From contig JANOCD010000114.1 in NCBI GenBank assembly GCA_031411995.1, positions 62,001 through 126,000 on the forward strand: 64,000 bases of DNA, read 5' to 3'. Numbering within the stretch: the first letter of the stretch is position 1; each line of letters opens with the position of its first letter. The notes below the pieces were generated by a model. It had not been told where the DNA came from and did no database searches. It saw nothing but the letters and a program-made list of their open reading frames with translations. Source of the DNA: Rudanella sp031411995 (GTDB lineage Bacteria; Bacteroidota; Bacteroidia; Cytophagales; Spirosomataceae). Below, piece after piece: positions 31,945 through 39,675 of the stretch. The translations under genes and the position numbers were made by a program.

Positions 31945-33657
31945 TTACTTTTTCCAGCTATCCTTCAACGTCACCGTCCGGTTGAAAACCAGCAAGTCGT
32001 CGGTGGAGTCTGGGTCGACCGAGAAATAACCTTTGCGCATAAATTGCACCCGGTCGCCAATGTGCCGACCCGACAGGCTTGGCTCCACTTTGGCGCGAAT
32101 GATATGCAGCGAGTTCGGGTTGATGTAGTCCTTAAAGTCTCCTTCTTCAGACGAGGGGTCTTCTACCTGGAACAAACGGTCGTATAAACGAACCTCGGCT
32201 TCTTTGGCATGAGCTACTGATACCCAGTGGATTGTTCCCTTTACATTGATGCCCGAGGTGTCGGAACCGCTGCGACTTTCGGGGATGTAGGTGCAGTTGA
32301 GTTGAGTAACGGTGCCGTCGGCATCTTTCACCACCTCGTCGCAACGAACAATGTAGGCTCCTTTCAAGCGCACCATCTGACCCGGAGCCAGCCGGAAGTA
32401 CTTCTTGGATGGCACCTCCATAAAATCGTCGCGCTCCACATACAATTCGCGGCTAAAGGGCACCTCGCGCACTCCCGAGTCAGTATCTTCAGGGTTGTTC
32501 TCGATCAGCATCGTTTCGGTTTGGTCAGCGGGGTAATTGCTGATAACCAACCGAATCGGGTTCTCGTCTACCACAGCCATCACCCGGTGGGTTGTCCGGT
32601 TCAGCTCTTCGCGGATGCAAAACTCGAGTAGCCCCACGTCGATCAGGTTTTCGCGTTTGGCCACCCCAATGCGGTCGGCAAATTCGCGGATGCTGTCGGG
32701 TGTATAGCCACGCCGACGCAGGCCCGAAATGGTTGGCATCCGGGGGTCGTCCCATCCCGAAACATGACCTTCGTTCACCAATTGAAGCAGTTTGCGCTTG
32801 CTCATGACCGTGTAGGTCAGGTTCAGGCGGGCCATTTCGTACTGTTTCGAGGGAAAAATGTCGAGTTTTTCGATGAACCAGTCATAGACGGGACGGTGTG
32901 GAATGAATTCCAGCGTACAGATTGAATGGGTGATTTGCTCAATGGAATCCGACTGCCCGTGGGCAAAATCATACATCGGGTAAATGCACCATTTGTCGCC
33001 CGTGCGGTGGTGATGGGCGTGTTTGATCCGGTAAATGATCGGGTCGCGGAAGTGCATATTGGGCGAAGTCATGTCGATTTTGGCTCGCAACACTTTGGCT
33101 CCGTCGCCAAACTCCCCCGCCCGCATCCGCCGAAACAAATCGAGGTTTTCGTCCATCGACCGGCTCCGATAGGGGCTTTCGGTGCCAGGTTCCGAGGGGT
33201 TGCCTTTCTGCACGGCAATTTCCTCGGCGGTCGAGTCGTCCACATAAGCCAATCCCTTCTGAATCAGCGTTTCGGCAAATTCATAGAGCGTATCGAAATA
33301 GTCGGACGCATAGAGTTCGTTCTCCCAATCGAAGCCCAGCCAACGCACATCGGCCTTGATCGAGTCCACATATTCGGTATCTTCCGTTACGGGGTTCGTA
33401 TCGTCGAAACGGAGGTTCGTTTGCCCGCCGTATTTGTCGGCCAACCCAAAGTTAAGGCAAATGGATTTAGCGTGACCAATGTGCAGGTAGCCATTGGGTT
33501 CGGGCGGAAAGCGTGTGTGAACCCGACCACCATTTTTACCGCTTGCCAGGTCGTCTTCAACGATTTGCTCAATAAAATTCAGGGAACGACCGGGCCGCTC
33601 CGGCGTACCGGTTTCGTCCTCATGGTGTTCGGTTATATCAGTGGGTTCGCCCGTCAT
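31945..33657 (-). CDS. glnS: Glutaminyl-tRNA synthetase
   Basis: 570-residue class I tRNA synthetase. HIGH motif in RFPPEPNGYLHIGHAKS, KMSKS-type motif VMSKRKLLQLV, and the beta-barrel anticodon-binding C-terminal half (about 355-565; KGTIHWVSVAHAKEAEVRL). Charges tRNA-Gln directly with glutamine. The start is the ATG at 33657: a TTG ten codons upstream sits in the -7 element at 33685-33692 and so is probably not translated. Divergent from a HAD gene across back-to-back promoters. Confidence 0.95.
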   Translation of the reverse strand: MTGEPTDITEHHEDETGTPERPGRSLNFIEQIVEDDLASGKNGGRVHTRFPPEPNGYLHIGHAKSICLNFGLADKYGGQTNLRFDDTNPVTEDTEYVDSIKADVRWLGFDWENELYASDYFDTLYEFAETLIQKGLAYVDDSTAEEIAVQKGNPSEPGTESPYRSRSMDENLDLFRRMRAGEFGDGAKVLRAKIDMTSPNMHFRDPIIYRIKHAHHHRTGDKWCIYPMYDFAHGQSDSIEQITHSICTLEFIPHRPVYDWFIEKLDIFPSKQYEMARLNLTYTVMSKRKLLQLVNEGHVSGWDDPRMPTISGLRRRGYTPDSIREFADRIGVAKRENLIDVGLLEFCIREELNRTTHRVMAVVDENPIRLVISNYPADQTETMLIENNPEDTDSGVREVPFSRELYVERDDFMEVPSKKYFRLAPGQMVRLKGAYIVRCDEVVKDADGTVTQLNCTYIPESRSGSDTSGINVKGTIHWVSVAHAKEAEVRLYDRLFQVEDPSSEEGDFKDYINPNSLHIIRAKVEPSLSGRHIGDRVQFMRKGYFSVDPDSTDDLLVFNRTVTLKDSWKK

Positions 33658-33684
33658 CTGGTCAGGTTGTACTTGGTAAAGCCC

Positions 33685-33704
33685 CAAAAATACGGCTAAT
33701 TTTG
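33685..33704. promoter_or_regulatory. Back-to-back divergent promoters (glnS / HAD)
   Basis: Minus-strand -7 element TATTTTTG at 33685-33692 (for glnS) and plus-strand -7 element TAATTTTG at 33697-33704 (for the HAD gene) are only 4 bp apart. The plus element ends 4 bp before ATG 33709, implying a leaderless HAD mRNA. RNA polymerase should not be able to occupy both at once. Confidence 0.6.
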
Positions 33705-33708
33705 CTGC

Positions 33709-34389
33709 ATGACAACTTTCCCAATCGCGGCCCTCTTCGACATGGACGGGGTTTTAGTGGATAATCACCGCTACCACACAGAATCCTGGCAACAATTTGC
33801 TACCCGTTATGAGCGCACCATCACGCCTGCGCAATATGCTCAGTTCATCAACGGGCGCGTGGCAGCCGATTCAATGCCCTATGTGATGCAACACGCCCTG
33901 ACACCCGATGAAGTGAGCACGTTGACCGAAGAAAAGGAAGCCATTTACCGCAATTTATACGCATCAGAACTGGCTCCAACACCCGGCCTAATCGACTTTT
34001 TAACGGCCCTGAGAGCACATAATGTCCCGATGGCGGTGGGCACGTCGGCTCCCGTGAGCAACATTGCCTTTACGCTCGACGGCATCGGAATTCGCTCTTA
34101 TTTTTCGGCTATTGTCGATGCCTCCATGATTCACCGGGGCAAACCCGACCCCGAAATTTACCGGACAGCCGCCAAAAAACTGGGTGTTTTGCCGGAACGT
34201 TGTGTGGTGTTCGAGGATGCTCTGTCGGGTATTGAGGCTGGTTTGCGGGCCGGCATGGCCGTTGTTGCCCTCGCGACCACCCACTCCCGCGACGAGTTGA
34301 CAACTACCAAAGCCCAACTCATCATCGACGATTTCACCCACCTGACCTACGAAAAACTGGTTGAATTGGTGGAGGGTCACTGGCACTGA
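33709..34389 (+). CDS. HAD-family phosphatase/phosphoglucomutase-like
   Basis: 226 residues with motif I FDMDGVLVDNHRYH at about 9-22, motif II VGTSAPVSN, motif III RGKPDPEIYRTA and motif IV VFEDALSGIEAG. Clear paralogue of the HAD protein at 29988-30638, sharing GTSAP, KPDPEIY and the C-terminal ATTHSRDEL / ATTHTREEL segment. Probably acts on a phosphosugar. Leaderless expression is likely given the promoter position. Confidence 0.87.
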   Translation: MTTFPIAALFDMDGVLVDNHRYHTESWQQFATRYERTITPAQYAQFINGRVAADSMPYVMQHALTPDEVSTLTEEKEAIYRNLYASELAPTPGLIDFLTALRAHNVPMAVGTSAPVSNIAFTLDGIGIRSYFSAIVDASMIHRGKPDPEIYRTAAKKLGVLPERCVVFEDALSGIEAGLRAGMAVVALATTHSRDELTTTKAQLIIDDFTHLTYEKLVELVEGHWH

Positions 34390-34483
34390 AAATTAGATCT
34401 ATAAAACCCTAAGATTTGATAGAATTTTAAGAACATTCGGTAGGTGCGGGGGTTAGATTATTGGAAACAAACAACACTCCGTT

Positions 34484-34846
34484 ATGAAAATTGCCGTAGA
34501 AAAAGGCATGGAAAAGTCGCTGTTGGCCAATGGTCGGCAGCAAGTTGAAATTACATCCGTTGACGAAGGAACGAGCGAAAACAAAGGGATTCCGTTCTTC
34601 GCCGTTCGGTTCGAAAACGACGAGGGTTACGTCTCACACCGCTTTTATCTGTCGCCCGCCGGAATGCCCAATGTGGTTGCTTTGTTCAAAGAGGCAGGCA
34701 TTGCCGTGAAGCAGGACGGTGAGTTAGACACGAAGCAACTGATTGGCAAAGAATTGACCATTGAGGTGGGTGAGCGCAGCTACAACGATCCCGAAACCGG
34801 CAACGAACGGACGTTGAAACAGGCGATGAACTTTGTGGTGAGTTAA
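34484..34846 (+). CDS. Unknown small soluble protein (120 aa)
   Basis: 120 residues, no signal or membrane span. Beta-rich with lysine/glutamate-rich surface (KIAVEKGMEKSLLANGRQQVEI, KGIPFFAVRFENDEGYVSHRF, GKELTIEVGERSYND). The pattern recalls single-domain OB-like or DUF669-like proteins that sit beside phage recombination genes, but similarity is too weak to assign. No phage genes are nearby. Followed directly by a strong terminator, so probably a monocistronic gene. Confidence 0.75.
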   Translation: MKIAVEKGMEKSLLANGRQQVEITSVDEGTSENKGIPFFAVRFENDEGYVSHRFYLSPAGMPNVVALFKEAGIAVKQDGELDTKQLIGKELTIEVGERSYNDPETGNERTLKQAMNFVVS

Positions 34847-34851
34847 TGCAG

Positions 34852-34876
34852 GGCGGGCTTGAAACCCGCCTTTTTT
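34852..34876 (+). terminator. Rho-independent terminator
   Basis: Stem GGCGGG (34852-34857) and CCCGCC (34865-34870) with loop CTTGAAA, then six T (34871-34876). It ends the 34484 gene. Its T-run overlaps the stop codon of the convergent ABC gene. Confidence 0.9.
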
Positions 34877-35921
34877 ATAGCCAGACCAACCGCTCTTTCT
34901 CAACCACGACCCCAACCTTCTCCCCTACTGAAAACTCCCCTGCTGTGTTCACCAACAGTTTCAAATAACGCGACACCCGCACCTCGATTTCGGAGTAGCC
35001 TCCCTTGAAGAACACGGCTTTCACCACGCCTTCCACCCCACCCGACCGGCTCAGTTGACTATGTTCGGGCCGCAGGCAGACATACCCCTCCGATCCGGTG
35101 TGGGCGGGCAAATTTAGATCGGGTAAGTATTTGGTATTGATAATGTTAGCAGCTCCGGTCATGCGGGCCACGTAAGCCGTTTTGGGATGAAAATAGAGTT
35201 CTTTAGGCGGCCCGAGCTGAATAATCTGACCGTGGTTCATCACCCCCAACGTATCGGCAATCGACAGGGCATCGGTGGCTTCGTGAGTCACGAACAGGCA
35301 GGCCGTTTTCTGTTCGGGGTCGTGCCGAACGAGGTCGAGTAACATGGAGCGAACAATGGTTCGGTTGGGCAAATCGAGGTGGGCAAACGGCTCATCGAAC
35401 AGCAGCACGCGGGGTTTCTCGGCAACGGCGCGGGCAATGGCCACCCGCTGTTTTTCGCCCCCCGAAATCTGTTTTGGCGTTCGATCCTGCACCCCCTCCA
35501 ACCGGCAAATCCGCAGCAGCTCATTCACGCGAAACTCCCGGTATGCTTTCTCGTAGAACCGAATGGAATACCCAATATTTTCCCGCACCGACACATTGGG
35601 CATCAGCTGATATTCCTGATGCACCAACCGAATGGCCGGATGCCCCGCTACCAGTACCTCCGACGGCCCCGGCACGCGCACGCTATCCAGCCGTACTTCG
35701 CCCGCATCGGCCTCAGTCAAACCCGCCAACAGGTTCAGCAACGTACTTTTGCCGGAGCCACTCGCCCCCACCAGGCCCATGATCTGACCAGGTTGCACCC
35801 GCACCGACACCCGCCGAACCGCCCGGACATCAGTAGCAAACGATTTAGAAACATGAAGGGCTTCGAGCAAGGGGGAAGGGGTTTTTGTTTGGTTGCAAAA
35901 GTAGGGAAAGGTAAAGCACAT
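34875..35921 (-). CDS. ABC transporter ATP-binding protein (orphan)
   Basis: 348 residues from the ATG at 35921. Walker A GASGSGKST, Q-loop HQEYQLM, signature ISGGEKQRVAIARAVA, Walker B RVLLFDEPFAHLD and the switch His in CLFVTHEATDAL are all intact. A TOBE-like C-terminal domain (about 270-345) follows. This architecture matches ATPases of iron(III), molybdate or polyamine importers (FbpC/PotA type). No permease or binding-protein gene is adjacent, so its partner must be elsewhere. It overlaps nothing upstream; the RidA gene starts divergently 39 bp away. Confidence 0.88.
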   Translation of the reverse strand: MCFTFPYFCNQTKTPSPLLEALHVSKSFATDVRAVRRVSVRVQPGQIMGLVGASGSGKSTLLNLLAGLTEADAGEVRLDSVRVPGPSEVLVAGHPAIRLVHQEYQLMPNVSVRENIGYSIRFYEKAYREFRVNELLRICRLEGVQDRTPKQISGGEKQRVAIARAVAEKPRVLLFDEPFAHLDLPNRTIVRSMLLDLVRHDPEQKTACLFVTHEATDALSIADTLGVMNHGQIIQLGPPKELYFHPKTAYVARMTGAANIINTKYLPDLNLPAHTGSEGYVCLRPEHSQLSRSGGVEGVVKAVFFKGGYSEIEVRVSRYLKLLVNTAGEFSVGEKVGVVVEKERLVWL

Positions 35922-35960
35922 GAGAAATTTTGCACCCAAGCGAATTCCCCTCATCCACCA

Positions 35961-36302
35961 ATGGCTTATTCCCAGGCTGTACGAGTGGGCAACTTGGTGT
36001 TTGTTGCCGGGCAGACGGGTATTAACTTTGAGTCCGGATTTATCTCGCCTGACTTTGAAACACAGGCCAGACAGGCTTTTGACAATCTGTCTGCCGTGCT
36101 TAAGGCCGCCGATTCGGGCTTAGATAAAGTAGCCAAAACCACTATTTGGTTAGTGGACGCAGCCAATTTCGATTGCCTTAACAAGCTACATGCCGAATAC
36201 TTCCCCATTAATCCACCAGCTCGTTCAACACCAATTGTGGCTTTACCTAAAAAGGAATTTCAACTATCCATTGAAGTTATCGCCATTGTAGATGCAGCGT
36301 AG
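35961..36302 (+). CDS. RidA-family (YjgF) protein
   Basis: 113 residues from ATG 35961. Substrate-site pattern: AYSQAVRVGNLVFVAGQTG, ETQARQAFDNLSAVLKAA, and PARSTPIVALPKKEFQLSIEV with the conserved Arg of PARS. RidA proteins hydrolyse reactive enamine/imine intermediates from PLP enzymes. Homology to the usual N-terminus (ANSPHPPMAYSQAV, compare the AP..GPYSQAV of relatives) continues upstream of this ATG without another ATG, so the true start may be a non-ATG codon near 35900. It lies next to the hydroxyproline cluster, whose oxidase makes a cyclic imine. Confidence 0.85.
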   Translation: MAYSQAVRVGNLVFVAGQTGINFESGFISPDFETQARQAFDNLSAVLKAADSGLDKVAKTTIWLVDAANFDCLNKLHAEYFPINPPARSTPIVALPKKEFQLSIEVIAIVDAA

Positions 36303-36345
36303 AGATTAATACATTAGAGACAAAATATGGCATTCGGGTCGGGTT

Positions 36346-37611
36346 TCACGCAAACCGATCAGCCCGAAATCCCGCTAAATCCATACTCGTTACCCGATCC
36401 GTTAACAATTCGGCCACTAATTTCCCGGTTGCCGGACCGAGGCTTACACCCATCATGCCGTGACCTGTTGCCAGCACCACATTTTCGTGGTGGGGTGCCC
36501 GGCCAATGTAGGGAAGGCCGTCGGGGGAGCAGGGCCGTAAACCCCGCCAAACGGTTTCAACAGCAGGCATTTCGACGGGAATATCGGGGTAGTAGTTGTT
36601 GATGGATTGCACAATTCCCCGCACCCGGTTCATGTTAACGGTCATATCCGTACCCGCCACTTCGAGGGTGCCGGCAAAGCGCAAATCGGGGCCGATGGGC
36701 GTGGCCGTGGCACGAGCTTCGAGCATGATGGCCGGAATTCGGGGGGCGGTTGCCGGATTTTTCAACATGAAACTATACCCTTTGCCACCCTGCAACGGCA
36801 ATTGCAAGCCCAGTTTGGTAGCGATCTCGAGCGACCATGCTCCGCCCGCAACCACCACATAATCAACGGGATACTCATTTTCTTCAACCCGTACCGCCGT
36901 AACCCGCTTACCCGTTTTGACCAAATCCGTCACAGGGGCCTTTTCCAGAATCGTTACGCCTTGTTGCTGCAGATAGGCCACCAACGAGCGCACAAACTGT
37001 CCGGGGTTTAGGTGGGCATCGCCGGGAAACAGCACCCCGCCCCGCACCGACACCCGCACGTCCGGCTCTAAATCCTGCACCTGTTGCGCGTTCAGAATGG
37101 CGGCTTCAACGCCCGCATGGTTGGCAACCTCAGCTTCTTCGGCCATGTCGTGTTCGGCAGCGGGCGTTTTGTAGAGCATGAGCAAACCCCGCTCCTGCCA
37201 GCCGAAATCGAGCAACGGCTTCCCAAAATCGTCCTCATCAGCAGCTAATTCCTGATACAGTTTTTTACTGAGCAGGCTCAAATCCCGCAAGAGCGGAATG
37301 GAGCGTTCAACGTGTTCGGGTGTGGCGTGTTGGTAGAAAAGCCAGCCCCAGCGCATCAAATCGGCATTCAGGCGGGGTTTCACGTAGAACGGACTGGTCG
37401 AACGGAGCATCCAGCGCATGCCTTTGGCAATCATGCCTGGTTGCGCCAGAGGAATAATGTGGCTCGGCACAATCATCCCGGCGTTCCCAAACGAGCAACC
37501 ATCCACAATCGGGTCTTTATCAAAAACGGTGACTTTGAATCCTGCCTTATGCAGATAGTAGGCGGAACATAATCCTATTACGCCACCCCCAATAATGCCC
37601 ACGTGTGTCAT
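36346..37611 (-). CDS. FAD-dependent D-hydroxyproline dehydrogenase (DadA-like)
   Basis: 421 residues. N-terminal Rossmann motif VGIIGGGVIGLCSAYYL and an FAD/DAO fold through to HGMMGVSLGPATGKLVAELL. Resembles the small subunit of D-amino-acid dehydrogenase. In this cluster it should oxidise cis-4-hydroxy-D-proline to pyrroline-4-hydroxy-2-carboxylate (known in other bacteria for this gene company; inferred here). Start overlaps the epimerase stop by 4 bp. It is the last gene on this strand before the convergent RidA gene. Confidence 0.85.
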   Translation of the reverse strand: MTHVGIIGGGVIGLCSAYYLHKAGFKVTVFDKDPIVDGCSFGNAGMIVPSHIIPLAQPGMIAKGMRWMLRSTSPFYVKPRLNADLMRWGWLFYQHATPEHVERSIPLLRDLSLLSKKLYQELAADEDDFGKPLLDFGWQERGLLMLYKTPAAEHDMAEEAEVANHAGVEAAILNAQQVQDLEPDVRVSVRGGVLFPGDAHLNPGQFVRSLVAYLQQQGVTILEKAPVTDLVKTGKRVTAVRVEENEYPVDYVVVAGGAWSLEIATKLGLQLPLQGGKGYSFMLKNPATAPRIPAIMLEARATATPIGPDLRFAGTLEVAGTDMTVNMNRVRGIVQSINNYYPDIPVEMPAVETVWRGLRPCSPDGLPYIGRAPHHENVVLATGHGMMGVSLGPATGKLVAELLTDRVTSMDLAGFRADRFA

Positions 37612-38612
37612 AATACCTGAAACCCATGCACATACGGGTCGTTTTCGTCTAAAATAATATGGTTGTAGCCGTGAATGATGGCCCAGCCTTCGATGCTGGG
37701 GATGATGGCCGGTTTGCCACCCAATTCGGTTTCGGCCTCCACGCGCCCGTTGAAAATGGAACCTATAATGCTCTCATGCACAAAGGTTTCGCCGGGTTTC
37801 AGCCGCCCTTGTGCGTGCCATTGCGCCAGTCGCGCCGAGGTGCCGGTGCCGCAGGGCGAGCGGTCGATGGCTTTGTCGCCGTAGAAAACGGCGTTGCGGG
37901 CGGTTGATGTTGGGGCTAGGGGCTTTCCTGTCCAGAGAATATGGCTCAGGCCGTTGATTGTCGGGTTTTCGGGGTGAATAAACGTGTAATTTTCGTTGAG
38001 TCGTTCGCGCATGACCCGTGCCCAGGCAATGAGTTGTTCGGCTTTGTAGTGTTCAAGACCGGGGAAATTGGGTTGCGGATCGACAATGGCGTAGAAGTTG
38101 CCGCCATAGGCCACATCCACAGTCAGTTCGCCGAGGTCGGGGCAGGTAACACTCAGATTTTCAGCGGCTAAATACGATTTTATGTTCGTAATCTTCACCG
38201 ATTTCACCTTGCGCCCTTCCTGCACATACTCGACCCGGATGAGTCCGGCTGGCACTTCGAGGTTCAAAATACCCGGCGTTTTGGGCATTATCAACCCCTG
38301 CTCAATCGCCACCGTCACCGTGCCAATGGTGCCATGCCCACACATGGGCAAACAGCCCGACGTTTCGATGAACAGCACCCCAGCATCGTTGGCCGGGTTA
38401 CTGGGGGCATATAAAATACTGCCCGACATCATGTCATGGCCACGTGGCTCAAACATCAACGCCCGACGAATCCAGTCGTATTCGGTTAAAAAATGTTGCC
38501 GTTTTTCGCTCATGGTGGCCCCCACGAGCTGCGGAATGCTGCCGCCCGTGACCACCCGAACGGGGTTCCCGCAGGTATGGGCATCAATACAGAAAAAATG
38601 ATAATCAGGCAT
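37608..38612 (-). CDS. 4-hydroxyproline 2-epimerase
   Basis: 334 residues of the proline racemase family. Both catalytic residues are cysteine: Cys91 in LPMCGHGTIG and Cys254 in RSPCGTGTSA. The Cys/Cys pair is the mark of epimerases and racemases, whereas the dehydratase branch has Thr at the second place. It interconverts trans-4-hydroxy-L-proline and cis-4-hydroxy-D-proline, the first step of hydroxyproline use. Neighbours supply the three remaining steps. A long inverted repeat separates it from the upstream deaminase gene. Confidence 0.92.
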   Translation of the reverse strand: MPDYHFFCIDAHTCGNPVRVVTGGSIPQLVGATMSEKRQHFLTEYDWIRRALMFEPRGHDMMSGSILYAPSNPANDAGVLFIETSGCLPMCGHGTIGTVTVAIEQGLIMPKTPGILNLEVPAGLIRVEYVQEGRKVKSVKITNIKSYLAAENLSVTCPDLGELTVDVAYGGNFYAIVDPQPNFPGLEHYKAEQLIAWARVMRERLNENYTFIHPENPTINGLSHILWTGKPLAPTSTARNAVFYGDKAIDRSPCGTGTSARLAQWHAQGRLKPGETFVHESIIGSIFNGRVEAETELGGKPAIIPSIEGWAIIHGYNHIILDENDPYVHGFQVL

Positions 38613-38658
38613 TGGGTGGGGGTGGTTGATTAAGGGGGCAACTAGTTGCTAAACATCG

Positions 38659-38750
38659 CTGACGCAAGGGCCTTCGACTCCGCTCAGGCTGACGGGGCAT
38701 TTGAGCGTTTGTGGTCAGCCTGAGCGGAGTCGAAGGCCCTCGCGTCAGCA
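38659..38750. repeat. 36-bp inverted repeat inside the hydroxyproline cluster
   Basis: Arms 38659-38694 and 38715-38750 are inverted copies with one mismatch in 36, each containing CCTTCGACTCCGCTCAGG, around a 20-nt loop. The outer end GCTGACGCGAGGG also occurs at 2687-2699. The sequence is of the kind seen as dispersed palindromic repeats in many bacterial genomes. It lies between deaminase and epimerase genes and could make a stable hairpin in the mRNA. Confidence 0.88.
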
Positions 38751-38767
38751 ATTATGTAGAAATCCCT

Positions 38768-39664
38768 TCACCTTTTCAGTGCCATTTGCTCTTGAATAAT
38801 ACCCCAGACCTGTTCCCGTTCGGCCCCTTCGAGCATAAGCCGGGGAGCGCGGACATATTCGGAGCCGATACCGGTGGCCGTGGCTGCCAGTTTGATGTAT
38901 TGCACCAGTTTGGGATGAATATCCAGCTCGAGCAAAGGCATAAACCATTGGTAGAGGGCGCGGGCTTTGTCGAGTCGCCCGGCTTTTACGTCTTCGTAAA
39001 TGGAAACCGTTTCGGCGGGGAACGCATCTACCAAACCGGCTACCCAGCCGTCGGCACCAAGCACGAGGGCTTCAAAGGCTAGCGTATCGACCCCGCCCAA
39101 AATCTTGAATCGGTCGCCGAAAGCATTGCGCATCCGGGTGATGTTGGTGAGGTCACGGGTCGATTCTTTTACGGCCTGAATGTTGGGCAACTCGGCCAGT
39201 TCGCGGAACATGGCCACCGTGGTCATGATCTTGTAATCGACGGGGTTGTTATAAATCATGATGGGCAGCGACGTTGCCTCGGCCACCGTTTTAAAGAAAA
39301 CCACCGTTTCGCGGGGGTCGGCGTAGTAGCGCATCGGGGGGAGGAGCATCAGGCCATCGGCCCCGTTTTCTTCGGCTTCGCGGGCGCAGGCAATGGCCTC
39401 GCGGGTGGCCTGCTCTGCAATGTTCATGATCACAGGAACGCGTCCACCACTTGCAGCCAAAGCCGTTTGCAGAAGCGTCAGTTTTTCGGGACGAGTCAGC
39501 GTACTGGCCTCGCCGAGGGAGCCGCCAATGATCAGGCCATGAACACCCGCATCGAGCTGTGCCTGAATGTTGGTTTCAAACAGGGGCAGATCGAGTTGAT
39601 CGTCGGCCGTGAAGGGGGTAAGCAGGGCGGGATAAACGCCCTGCCAGGTTGGAATTTGGGACAT
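38768..39664 (-). CDS. Pyrroline-4-hydroxy-2-carboxylate deaminase (DapA family)
   Basis: 298 residues from the ATG at 39664, a (beta/alpha)8 Schiff-base enzyme. It has GGSLGEASTLTRPEK in the substrate loop, Tyr138 in IYNNP and the Schiff-base Lys166 in AVKEST, as in dihydrodipicolinate synthase relatives. Given the epimerase, oxidase and aldehyde dehydrogenase alongside, it should convert pyrroline-4-hydroxy-2-carboxylate to 2-oxoglutarate semialdehyde and ammonia. A true dapA is unlikely: the context is catabolic. It lies 11 bp after the dehydrogenase stop. Confidence 0.85.
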   Translation of the reverse strand: MSQIPTWQGVYPALLTPFTADDQLDLPLFETNIQAQLDAGVHGLIIGGSLGEASTLTRPEKLTLLQTALAASGGRVPVIMNIAEQATREAIACAREAEENGADGLMLLPPMRYYADPRETVVFFKTVAEATSLPIMIYNNPVDYKIMTTVAMFRELAELPNIQAVKESTRDLTNITRMRNAFGDRFKILGGVDTLAFEALVLGADGWVAGLVDAFPAETVSIYEDVKAGRLDKARALYQWFMPLLELDIHPKLVQYIKLAATATGIGSEYVRAPRLMLEGAEREQVWGIIQEQMALKR

Positions 39665-39675
39665 AAAAATCAAAG

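Noticed and set aside
32926..33699. 257-codon open frame antisense to glnS
   Set aside because: Shadow of a strongly conserved tRNA synthetase; no recognisable domain and it overlaps the glnS promoter.
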